The notes under the pieces were generated by a model. That model was given only the letters and a program-made list of their open reading frames with translations. It was not told where the DNA came from and searched no databases. The position numbers were made by a program, and so were the translations under genes. From Tetranychus cinnabarinus (lineage: Eukaryota > Arthropoda > Arachnida > Trombidiformes > Tetranychidae): a DNA stretch of 64,000 nt. This document shows, in pieces, positions 37,140 to 49,600 of this stretch (positions are counted from its first letter, which is position 1; each line of letters starts with the position of its first letter). Location: positions 16,802,001 to 16,866,000 of the forward strand of contig WHVY01000001.1 of the NCBI GenBank assembly GCA_022266195.1, written 5' to 3'.

Positions 37140-39650
37140 TGATGATAATTGTAAATATAGTGAAACTTAAAGTGAGAGATGAAAAAATTTAGCCACAAAA
37201 TTGTTGACAAGTTTAAATTTTATGAAAAACTGTTGAACCACTTGTAGAAGTAGCCATTGTTATTGTATTAATTGTCTTGTAATTGTTACAATTATCACCA
37301 TCATTTGTGTTGCAAACAAAAACGAATCAAACTTTGTAACATTGAACCGAATTGTTTGATTATTGATTGTCACTTTAATCATCTAATTTTGTTGTCCAAA
37401 TAGTTTAAATTAGACAATTTAAAATGGCAATAACTAAACAATTTGTTTAATTCGAGCTTTGAAGAGAAACTTCGAGAGAAAATTTGTCAACAAATGAATC
37501 TCGAAACTCTTGCAATGTATTGATTTATGTACGTTTTATTTGCTAATGATGATGATAATGTTGATCTGTTAATTATTCCTAATCTCATTTAGTGATTATG
37601 CACATTAATCATAATTAAAAAGGAATAATTAGTAATTATTGAAAGGAATATTTTTGTTGTCAAAAAAAGAGTTAACAAAATTTCTAGAGATTTAAAGATT
37701 ATCATTGTTATAATATTGTTATTATTACGAGGAAAGTAATGATTGCTGATTTAACTTTAATTGATTCATTTAGAAAAGTTTACTCAATGATTGAATCGAG
37801 TAAATTTAATTGACTAAATCACAATTAAAGGTAAACAGTAAATGAAACTTCCCACTCACTCTGAGCACCTTTAATGGTACTCATCGGTTGTGTCTGATAA
37901 AAAGTGACTTGCGTTTGATGCATTCAAGCAAATTGATTAATTGATTATCACTTCAATTATCAACCTTGATTGTTAACTAAATCCGTTTGGTCACTGTAAA
38001 TGAATGTAAACCATGAAAAATGATATAAAACGCTTCATGTATGTTTAAGCGTTTAGTTGTGATAATTTTTGTCAATCCTTCTTTTGTTCACTTTCCCATT
38101 GTAAAATAGCTTTAACTGTCAATTCACTTAAATCAATCTTAACTACTCATACAATTTAAAGGGTGCAACAATTAACTGACTGTAAATGAAGAAGGTATCA
38201 AGAAAATTGAGCTTTGCTTCACAAAATTTGGTGATATTGATGGAGATATTTATGAAGATATTGAAGCAACAGATTTCGGTTTCATTATTTCTGTTGCTGT
38301 TATCTTAATGTCACCAGATTTTGTGATTAAAGGTAAGCTTAATTTTCTTGTTACCTCCTTCGTTTAGCTGTTAAGTGTTAAACCCTTCAATTGTCTGATT
38401 TAAATTGTACTTCAAGATTGTAATTGCTTGTAGCTCAACTAATCTCAAATCAACTCTACCAAAGCTATCATTATGCATCTTATTGATGGTACTTGAAATA
38501 CGGCCAATTTACAACTTTAAGATGATATTATTGTAATCATGCAATTAGATTGATTGAACACGATTTGTCTATGAGCAAATTAATCGAAATGTAAATCGAC
38601 TAAATTATGTATGCCATTATACATGATGTATTTATTCATCTTTGATTTGCTTTGATTATTGATTACATTCACTGCAATATTTACTGTTTTAATAGAGAGG
38701 TAAATAAAATTGAAGTTGATAAAATGTTTTTTTACATTACTTTTTGTGGTTGAATCTGGTCAAGGAAAAGGAGAAATGGGCAAAACTCGATGTCTTTTCT
38801 GTTCAACTGTATTCATTTAATCAATCATTTTCTCCTCCTTATTTCATCCTCCTTTTTTCGCCCTAACAGAATCATGATCAAGTTGAACATAAAGTGAATC
38901 AGGTAAGTGTTGATTAGCACTTTGAAAAGCAAAAGTTCAATCTTTTGCCAAGGCTGTATGTTACAAGAAAGCCAACTCTTGATCTTGTCTTTATCATTTC
39001 TCATGTATTTTGCTTTGGTCTTCATCTTTTTTCATTCCTCAGGCAGTATTTGCCCTTTCCAATCTCTAGGAATGCGAATTATCGTAACATTGGGATTCAT
39101 TGATGCAACTTTGAGTAATTAAATTACATCTCAATCCAATCAGATGATTGTAAGCTTCTTGATTGGTGTTATCTTGTTTCCCATTGTCAATTTTAATTTG
39201 AGATTTTTAAGCTTTTTCTAATGCGGCTTGAGCTAAATGCAATTACAGGTCCACTTACGTTCCTATTGAACAGTTCCATATGTCTATTTAATTTCAAAGT
39301 TTTTTGTACATATTACATTCGCAAATAATCAACTTTAAACATCCATAAATATAAGATAGTACAAAATATTATCCGAGACGAAAATGCTGTCTACGAGCTC
39401 AAGCGTATGCATAGCATCTAGAGTTGTTCGGTTTCGATATCGATAATTTCTCTTGGATAGATCATCGTTGAATCGCTGACGATTTCGTTATCTCAATTCT
39501 AATAGATGTCTTTTTGAAACGATATATACTGTAGAAGATGTTTGCACTAACACGGTGTAAATTGTTGAAAGTTTCACTGTATTGCTATTTTTTGGATGAA
39601 ATCAAAAAGTATGAATATAAGGTATGAAGGTTAGTTAGATTACTTTTATC
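37140..39650. other. Spacer after ChAT
   Basis: This holds the ChAT 3' untranslated region and intergenic DNA. Short exon-like pieces occur (about 38176-38330 and 38878-38910) but do not join in frame with each other, so I do not call a gene. Confidence 0.4.
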
Positions 39651-39654
39651 ATAG

Positions 39655-39750
39655 AAATCAAATATAATTGTAGAATGTGAAGAAGAGAGTCCATCGATAG
39701 TCGCTAAAAGACATGGCATAACTAGACAAGCGGTCAATTTTTTCAAGTAG
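39655..39750 (+). pseudogene. Transposase-like helix-turn-helix relic
   Basis: A 31-codon open stretch ends in TAG at 39748. It contains SPSIVAKRHGITRQAV, which looks like the helix-turn-helix of Tc1/mariner-type or related transposases (residues of the type S-I-x-x-V-A-x-x-x-G-I-S-R-x-x-V). Flanking sequence from about 39360 to 40130 is richer in CpG-containing words (TCGATATCGAT, ACGATTTCG) than its surroundings, as in other relics of this window. No longer frame or terminal repeat was found. Confidence 0.3.
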
Positions 39751-40199
39751 AAAGTTTGTTCTAATCAAGGGATGTTTCAGATTTTTGTAAAAATAAACGT
39801 ATAATCACTGTATGTAAGCTTGCTTGCAATTCTTGAAAAATTTCTTGCTAAAATCTATAATCTAGTAAAAAATCACTACCAGAATAGGTGCCAAATTATC
39901 CTCGACATTAAACATTGGATAAGTAAACTGATACGTTCAAAGATCGTCCATTGCTAGCATTGATCTGCCACAAGAAAACCTGAAAAATTAATATTTCACT
40001 TGTTAGACTCGAGCAGCCATCTATTGCTGGATACTCAAACTCACTCAAACTGTATTTGTATCTTGCTGTTCAAGTCTTTGCGATAGTTGATATTGATGAT
40101 CGTTATAAACTAATTCATATTATTGGTATATAATTAGTACAGTACGTGCCGGATTTACTAAAGTCAAGGTAATAAATCTGGTTAATTGATTTCGTTAGT

Positions 40200-42107
40200 T
40201 AATTGTAAAGAGTTTGGTTGATTTAGAGAGCATTAAAAGCTATTAATGTCGGAGTAATTGAATGGACAGTTGCAACAATATCAGCTTTAACGTACATATT
40301 TTAACCAGACAATACTGCTAATTAGCATCAGAATCTGTGAAATAAAATTGTCAACAAAATTCAACCGAAAACAAAAGTCTATCTTCTTTGCTCAGTTTTT
40401 GCTTGATTCACAACTGTAAATGGACTTTTGATTATCTCACTCTTTTTTTGTGTTCAACAATTGTGTTTAAAATTGGATTCAAAAATTGAAATAGTAACCT
40501 TCATTAATGACAATGTTTTTGGTTTCACCACAATTCATGAAACAACCATTAAAATATCGTTGATAATTAATGATCAGTGTAACTTTATTTTTTGCATCAA
40601 CTTGAAAAACCCGAATCAATCTTTTGTTCACCCATCAATTGTTCAAACTGAACATCATCAAGAGACAAGAAAAATATAAACATGAATTATCATTATATTG
40701 AATGGATCAATGAAATTCAAACAAATAAAAAAGGCTTTCAAAACAAATCAAGTTTTATCGACAACTTGGCCTTTTATTAACGTTGCTCAACCAAAATTAT
40801 CACAGTCATTATATTTCATTGCAATTGGCAATCAAAACATTAATTAATTGACAAAGGGAAAGTTAATAGCCAAATGAGAGGCAAAAAGTTATCAATCAAC
40901 CAACGATAATCCCTTTGTAAGGTTAACTAAACACGCAAAAAAGGATCCTTAATCATCATCATCTTCACCATCAACCCGATCTTGATCAATTCAAGATTCA
41001 TTGTTGATCTTGTTTATCAAAAACCAAGTGAAACATGGAAAGATGTAAACAAGTTAATCATGATAATGATGATTGTGATGAGGGAAAACATTGAATTAAG
41101 TTGGATACTTGAATTTCCTAGGCTATTGTTATTTACTTGACTATTAACAATCGTAATTCTGTTGTCAAACTGGTTTAAAAGAGCAAGGAATTGCAATTTT
41201 ACTGGTCTTTATATTAAATCTTTCAAAGTACATTGTATTTAAAGGAACAAGATGAATTGTATTTCAAGTAATTAAGAGGTTGATTGTACTTGTAGGAGGA
41301 AAAACAAATCAACCCTTGTTTATTAAAGTTAATAATCATGCAATAATGTTGGCAATAAGAAACAATGCAAACAATATTAATCATAATAATGAACAACAAT
41401 CAACAGCAACAACCAGTAAAGTAACCCGACATTTACATTTGGCATAAGGTTGAGTTTACCTAAAATTTGTCGCCATTTCACCAGTTTACTGGAGCACTTT
41501 TAAAATATATTAATTGTTTAACCAGCAATCAGTTTAATCATCATTTGACCATCTCTTAAAGTCAAGTTTAAGTGAAAATTGACTTTCCTTACTGTTTCAT
41601 CTTAGGCTGGTCTTCAATGTTACTGCAACCGAGAAAGATCCGCCTTCTTAGGTGACCTTGATACACAACTGTAGACCAAGAAACGCGTTGAAATGTATTG
41701 ATATTTCAATTGAAGTTTCACAGTTTTATTTTGATTTCATTTCAGTAAATTATATTCCAACCAACATCAACATCATCAACATAATCAACATTTTCCGATT
41801 CATACTCATTGCCTACCTTTTCCTGTTGTGAATCGCACTTCTCTCCGTGTTTTTGCTTCACAGACATTTGCTGATCGTTGGTCCAACCTCTTCAATTTAA
41901 CTCCACAACTCTTTTGTATTTTTCATCATTTTCACAATTATAATCACAAGTTATCACAAGTATCTAACCATTCAACACAATTCAGCAATAGTAATTTTAA
42001 ATTAACATTCAACGAGAAAAATTTTTCATCAATTTACCTAAACAAAGTCAATTTCATGCTCTTTTGTCTGTTTCACTTTCACTTTATGTGATCAACTGGA
42101 ATCAAAT
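40200..42107. other. Spacer upstream of the serpin
   Basis: No supportable gene. An open frame at 40428-40679 (plus) has a fairly ordinary amino acid mix but no recognised motif or start context. The serpin promoter should lie near its right end; I see no clear TATA box. Confidence 0.4.
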
Positions 42108-45070
42108 ATGAATCTATTTACTTTACCTTTAACTTTAATCTATTTAATCTGTTTTCTTGTTCAATTTGGATTAACTCAAAACAGTTTCAATTCAACTTCA
42201 TCTCTAGCGCTACCAATCAACCAATTTTCCCTCTCATTTTACCGTTCAGTCCACAATTTGTCTGAAAATGTCTTCTTTTCACCTCTCAGTATCTCCATGA
42301 TGTACTCAATGCTTTTAAGAGGTGCAAGTGGTTTAACAGCTCAACAGATTATCAATACTTTTCAGTATCCACTGAGCTTCAAGACATCAGATGAGATTCA
42401 TGCTGCATTCAAAGAGGTGAGTAAATTTATTCAAATTAATAATAAACTCAATAGGTGCTAAAAACTAAACAAAATTTGAAACCCAAAAGTGAAAAGACCT
42501 TGCTTTGCTTAACCAGTTTTCAATATTTTGGTTCAACTTTACCAGCAAATCCATATCAATTTGAATACAAATCAATCAATTTCCAATTCAAATGAACAGT
42601 TAATTTAGATCTTTAATTGCCGATTACCTTAAACTAACCAACAGGCTTCCTTTTTGTCCTCGGATGGACAAAAATTGAGTCCAATCTTTTTGGTCAATGA
42701 ATCTTGTCTGTTCCTTACTTTCACTCGATATCATTTTTAGCTTAAAATATTGACTTCATTTCTTGCCAAGCAGGAAAAAACAGAAGCATTGATAGATTGA
42801 CAGAAAATCTTAATCATGATTAGATTGATTATTCAACCATAAAATGAAACAATTTCCCTGACCATAGCTGAAGTATTTAATGAAAACAGTTCATCAACAT
42901 TGGCCAATGTTACCAACCTGTGATGAACCAAACAAAAACAATAATCAGTCAATAAACTTTCATCAATAAGGGAATCAAATTGACCAATTGAATGTCCATT
43001 TGATGAGAATAGTGAAAATCAAGTTTCCATTTTGAAAACATGTTTACATTGAATGAGTTAAATGGTCAAATCAACATTTATTTTAAGGTGTTACAATGAA
43101 TTTAGATTAGAAGTGCAAATTTATTAATACAATTAGACTTGAGATTGGATTAAAATCTGTTAACAATTGAAATGCAATTCAAGTTGAAATCTTTTCTCTT
43201 TATCATGTAAACCCTTTTTTTAATGGTTTACAATATTACATGATTGTGGTGTTCACTGTTAATGACATTGGATAATTGCAATGATTGATTCCTTTACAAT
43301 AAAAACATTGAATTATTGATCATACAATCAAGGTAATAGGCCTAATCCATAATCTGATTGTCAATAGTGTTAACTATCATTTAATTTTTGCAGTTGAACA
43401 ACAAAATAACTTCAACCTTGATCAGTTTATTATTATTCATTTCCTAATCATTTCACTTTCATCAATCAACATTAAAACGTTTTTTCATGCTTTTAAACCT
43501 AAAAATATGGCAAATACAAGTTATTTTGTTGTTTACATCAATGTTGCTCTCTTGTCCATTGTTGATGTTAATTGTTGAAAGTCATAGGTTAATTGTTATT
43601 AGTAAATCAAAGTAAAATGACCAAAGGAACCTTGAAAAGCGTCTGTCATTCATTTGCTATCTGATTAATCAATCTCACTATTAGACTGACCATTAGATTT
43701 TTCAGGGTAAAACGTTGCTTTTGTGTATACTTTTTACTCTGTACATTTGTGTGTGGTGATGATCATGGTTTAATGATAAAGATTGATTCAGGCTTCCGAT
43801 AATTTGACCATAATTAACATATTGAAACATTAAAGCGCTGGAAAAATTATCATTGCAAATGACTTGATCACACATTTATCATTAGCTTTGGTATTATTTT
43901 TACTTCAATTGTTACCTTCGTTTTTTTGCTATTTTAAGGGTCAATCAATGTAGCTTTTGTTTAATTTTTTAGTAAAGGGGAAGATTCAGAATTTTGATTT
44001 CTTTTTTTCTTCTTTTAATCATTTACAATTAAAATTGTTCAGTAAATTAATTATCCATTAATTTTCCTTTTGTCTTCCATTTTTGCTTTTATTTCATATT
44101 TGGATTTCCCTCTTCAACTGGTTACCATCTCAACCCAAAGCTTGTCTTTGATTATAAGATGATTGAGATACGCAGTTGGCAACGTAATTTTACCCTTAAA
44201 CTTGGTAATCTGGTTTTGGTTGATAAAGCGTTTCCTATTTTGGCTGATTATGCGGACCATTTGCTCAATGAGTACCATGCCTCGGTGGCGGAGGAAGATT
44301 TTACTGCAGAGGGTTACCAGATAATGAACAAGGTTAACAAATGGGTTGCTTCCAAGACAAATAACAAGATGGTTAAACTGTTTAACCAACCATTTGACTA
44401 TTTAACCAAGCTTCTTTTAATCAATGTAATTTATTTCGAGGGCAATTGGAAGTTACCCTTTGACCGATCTCTAACTGCTGCTCGTACCTTTTATAATTAT
44501 GATGGTAGCCTGGGTGATGTTCAAATGATGTCAACCACTGGTAGCTATCGATATGCCGAGTTTTGGCATGTAAACATGAAAATGTTGGAGCTTCCCTTTC
44601 AGGGTGACATTTCGCTGATTCTTATTCTGCCTGTTGAATTGACCCACCAACCTGGATTAACTAAATTCCTTAATTCACTCACCACGGATCAACTCAATTC
44701 AATGATTTCTTCGTTAACCCAGCAAACGGTTGAACTGTCTTTGCCAAAGTTTAGGCTGGAAGGAAGATATGATCTAAATAAAATATTACCAGATATGGGA
44801 TTATTTTTACCTTTCATTACAAATACCGATTTTTTCACAATCTCACCCTCAGAAGGACTCAAAGTGACCGATTCAATGCACACCTCGCTCATTCAAATCA
44901 GTGAAGAAGGATCACAACATCAAACCTCTGGATCTGTGGGCAGTTACAAGCTTCCCATTTTAGCTCGATCAAGAGGACCTCGATTCATTGTTAATCATCC
45001 TTTTGGCTTCATTATTCGTGACAATGCTTATGGAATTAATCTGTTCCTTGGTGTAATTAATAAACTTTAA
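42108..45070 (+). CDS. Secreted serpin (serine protease inhibitor fold)
   Basis: Two exons: 42108-42416 and, most likely, 44141-45070. The donor is GTGAGT and the acceptor AAAG, both phase 0; an alternative acceptor at 44158 would shorten the protein by six residues. The product is about 412 residues, normal for a serpin. Residues 1-23 (MNLFTLPLTLIYLICFLVQFG) are a signal peptide. Family landmarks are NVFFSPLSISMMYSMLLRGASG (helix B), TLKLGNLVLVDKAF, NVIYFEGNWKLPF, MKMLELPFQGDISLILILP, GLKVTDSMHTSLIQISEEG and the C-terminal signature HPFGFIIRDNAYGINLFLG. Inhibitory serpins trap a protease when their reactive loop is cut. Here the loop hinge after EEG is SQHQTSGSVGS instead of the usual small-residue (Ala-rich) hinge, so inhibitory activity is uncertain. 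The protein probably acts in haemolymph or the extracellular space. Confidence 0.92.
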
Positions 45071-45074
45071 TAAC

Positions 45075-46629
45075 CCATTATTATAACGTTAATAATAACC
45101 TTCTCCATAAACAACCAAATGCAAGAAACTGTACAACTTTCTTGGTTGTCATTTGCTGTTTTTGTAAATCAAACATAAATTAACCTAAATATATTTTGAG
45201 TACAACGATCGGTTATCATCAAGTTAATTTAACATTATTTAATATAAATCTGATTGAATCGCAATTGTATGAGGTTGGTCTCAAAAAAAGAGAAAAATTT
45301 TGAACAAGAAAACACAGTAATGCATAAGTCTAAAAATGTTTACAATTTGAAATACTATGTTCGCAATTAAGAGTAGATTATCAATCATTTGTCTTTAATT
45401 TTACTTTTGATTTAAAATTATCTTTTCATTCAACTATAATTAACTCCAAGGTTAACTTCTGCCAATGATTAACAATTAGACAAAATTACCTCTCTTCCTT
45501 ATCGACTGCATCAGACACAACACAAGCATTTTCATCTTGTCCTCACAAATTAATTATTAAGGCCTGGGTCAGTTTCATGGTCAATTGAATGGTGAAATGC
45601 CCTCGGTTTAGCTATTAAATAGATAAGATGATTTAGTTGATCATCATGGATCTTTTGAAATCTCATAAAGCTTCTGGTTAATCTCAGTCAATTGAATTTG
45701 GAATCTGTTGGTAGATGAAAAGTCTAACTTTAAATTTCGATTTTAATTTTATATCTGAATGCGAGTAAACCAGTTTACATTGAAGTTCAATTTGAATAAT
45801 CAATTGATCATTGATTGAAAAACAAAACAAAGGGAACATTTCAGTTGTAATTTAAGGTGTTTCCATGTAATTAATCATCTTACCTCATATTGTGATCAAG
45901 TATTGTCCGAAACTTGAATACAATTGGATAGACTTTTCTTTATGTTGACCATTTTTTATTTACTTATCAAAATTTCTGTTTTCATCTCTTTAACATTTGA
46001 ACAGCAATTAATGAATAAAATGGTTTAGTTAAATGTTGATTAGAGAGTTATTAATTGTAGTAATTAGATTTTAAAATAAAAAGTATATTGTACAATATTC
46101 AATTGTAATAGTAATTGTTGTTTTTGGCTGTTATAAAACAATGGCCTTCAGGTAAATTAATCAGTCTCCAACTGTTTCTATTAACTGTTAGCAAAAAAAT
46201 GAATGAAGATGAAATTAACACAATTCACAATTAACGGGTAGCAAGTTGATGAAAGTAAGTATAGTTAATCAAGTAAGGTTAACAATAAATGGTAATGTAA
46301 CAACAACTTTTACATTACATGACGATAATTCAAATGATATTAATAATGGTAAAAAAAAGGTTGACTGAAGCAAACATAATCTTTAAGGTTAAATTTACCG
46401 AATTTGTTTCACTACTTAGGAAAGTTAATTGTTCAACAATTAAGTGGTCAGTAGTTGATGTAATGGGTACTTCATTAAAGCTGACTTGTTAAGGTGAGAT
46501 TTGTAGGTTTCGTCCATTATGTTGATGAATATAGATGTTGTTAACGGCTATGAAGATGGTAGCTATGAAAATGGTGGTGAGAATGATTAATGATGATGAA
46601 TATAAACATTGAATAAAATAACCAGCTGA
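45075..46629. other. Spacer between the convergent serpin and MAM genes
   Basis: The 3' ends of the two genes face each other across about 1.5 kb. No coding signal was recognised; the stretch is AT-rich, with both 3' untranslated regions presumably inside. Confidence 0.45.
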
Positions 46630-49600
46630 TTACTCCTCTACTTTGGGTTTAACAGCAGCTTCAATGGGTCGTGCTAAGCAAATAAAATGAAAAGACAATT
46701 AGAAATGTTAATTTTTTGCAATTTTGTTTCTTTGAGCAGAAAGAGAAATGAGAAAATAAAGAGTTGAAACTGAAACACAGCCGACAATGAGATTTAAAAC
46801 AGTCAATCTATTCATTTTTCAGGAGATGTTTAAAAAATGAAATAGTGATCAAAGTAACTAAATTAAGTGTTTATCGAGTTAATCGAGGGTTGATCGAAAC
46901 TGCTCATGGTAAGTATACTTTTGAAGACTTTTGAAACTTACTTTGACACGTTCCGTTGTAAAATGTAACATCATCAAGAGCATAACCTCCGTCAACAGCT
47001 TCACCTTCAACCAGAATCTGTGAGGATACGGTAAGAAAATGAGATAATTAACATTAAACATGCATAATTTAACCTTTTTTATTACCTGATATGGTGTTTC
47101 ACCATTGACAGTAACTTGTCCATAATACCAAAGACTTCTTCTCGTCTCGAGGAATCGAGCTTGAATTGACCATAAAAGAGTTCTTGGCTCCTTTTCCCCG
47201 GCCTTTTCCCCTCCTGGAGATGAGGTACTACTGGTGTCTCCGATATCTGAATCTGAACTTGTTTCACCTCCGCTAATTTGATAAATGTTAAGAGTGGTTG
47301 ACTCTCCTCGACCAAAACCAGAAAACCAGAAACTTAAACAGGCCTTTGTTGAGTCTCCTGTTATAGCTGGGAATTTAGGACTTCGAAGAGTTGGACTTTG
47401 CAAGGTATTTTGATTGAACACATCAAAATAAACGTAACCAACTGAAAAGTAGACAAAAAATTTTAGCTAATGATAAATAACTTTTATTCAAAATGAGTCT
47501 TACCAGGAGCTCGGAAGGTATGATCTTGAAGGTTTGCTGGGCGAACATTAGGTGATGCTAGTTTCCATGAAACTGGAATCACTTTGGGATCATTGAGATT
47601 GGAGCGAATGGAAGAAACGGCATTTTTATGTGATATCAAGGAATCTTTCGATACTGTTGATAACAGTTGGCCGGGTTTACTAATTGGTATCCGAGTTTCA
47701 TTTTTCCAACCACAAAGTGTTTTATCAAATGAACATTCACCAGGAACAGCTTCAGCATTGGCAGGAATCACTAAAAACAATGAATTAGACAAATGATGAT
47801 TACTTATCAAGATGAAGGAAATCATGCATTGGATGAGTAAATTTATTAACTAGACTTACCATTACAGCTACCATCAAAAAAGCTGATATCATCAAGAGCA
47901 ATTGAACCAACCCTAGCATCACCCCAAATACCTTCAATTACAACTTGATATATATTTTTAGGAGGTTTAACTTTAACCTCATCACCATCTTTACTTTTAA
48001 CTCCTAAAGGAACCTGAGCTCGACGCCATTTCAATGATTGATGATTATTCAGCTTCCAAATAGGAATTAATATCGTTTCACCAAAGTCACCAACTGTTCG
48101 TAAATAAACCCTTAAACCGCCAAGATTGGGTCCACCAGGTTCAATTACTCGTTGATACATGAAATAGTGAAACGACATGCATTTGGGTAAATCAGGATTT
48201 GATTCAAATTCAGGGCTAATTATCCAAGCAGAGGTTCCACCTCTCAAGGGTTGAATGGCATCACCATTAAGACTTAGGAAGTAACCATTGGCATTTTTCT
48301 TGGTATGGTCATGTTTAGGGCCATAATTACCAAAGCTAAACTGTCTGATCCAGTCAAAGTCATCGACTCCACTATGGGGCAACGGATTTGTCCAATAACA
48401 CATGTTTTCCTCAAAGGTACAATCACCAGATTTTCTGGCTGCAGTTTGTGGTGAAACTAGACAGACGATGAAAAAAAAGAAAACATTGAAAACAAATTGT
48501 CTTTGTGTAATTAATATTCAAATTTAGTCACCTAATCAATTGATTGCGTGTAATAGTAAATTCACAGTGATTTTCATTCTTTCCATGATAATTTTGTATG
48601 ATGAGCCTAAATGACCCCATTAACCATTAGTAAATGATAGAGAAACCTTAACCTTTATGGACATGCATTGTCTATTATGTGATTGAGGTCATTTCCTGTG
48701 ATCATATCCATGAATATCAATAACAATCATTGCTAATAAAAATATACTGGACAATAATTTTCTATTCACACTGATTATTGGTTGATAAACACTTTATAAA
48801 GATGACCACTATGCATAATCATACACATGATGATGGGCTACCAACAATTTGACATTTCCGTGATACAGTTAATGAGAGACAAAAACTGGGTAACCTATTA
48901 AATGACCATTTTTTGACCCAAAATGATTATTCCATAGTGATTATAAAATTCCTTTCATGTTAGCCAGTTATATTTTTGGGTCAAGTTGAACTCTTGCATA
49001 CATTAAATTAATACATTCATTTGCATATGGTGAATATGCAAATGAAAAGTTTAAAAATGGGAAACAAAGTCAATGTGAATCTAATGTATTACATAATTTA
49101 AGGTTGTATGAAGGTTTATTGGATGAGACAGGTAAAAAGGAGATTTAAGGATCAAAATAAGGATAATATTTTGTCAACTTACTTGGACAAACTCCTTGTT
49201 CAATAGATATACTGTCAATGGCAATGTTTCCTAAATAATTGGGTCCAATGATTCCTTCAAATATTATATTAAATGCCACAGCTGAAGCAATGGGAAGTTG
49301 AGCTTGATACCAATTATTGCCAGATTCACCTGACATTTCCCATAAAATTTTATCTGATTTATCATCTTTACTTTCACCTGGACGATATTTAACTCTCAAT
49401 GTACCAATTCCATTACCATACATATGAGTAGCAAATTTGAAGCAGAACGGTCCACTAACTGGTAAATGAAACAAAGAAACAGTTAATTTTCGATTATCGA
49501 TTTTTAACTTTAATACAATCGAAAAGATTGGTGTCAAGGAAGTCGCATGAAAAATCTTCTCTTCAAATTTACATGAAATTGACCTTAAAATAGTTTCTTT

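Noticed and set aside
38176..38340. Exon-like stretch ending in a GGTAAGC donor (EEGIKKIELCFTKFGDIDGD...)
   Set aside because: A stop lies just before it with no start or acceptor, and the next exon-like piece (38878-38910) meets a stop when joined in the matching phase.
40428..40679. 83-codon plus-strand frame with ordinary composition
   Set aside because: No motif, no clear start context and no partner exon; kept only as a weak possibility.
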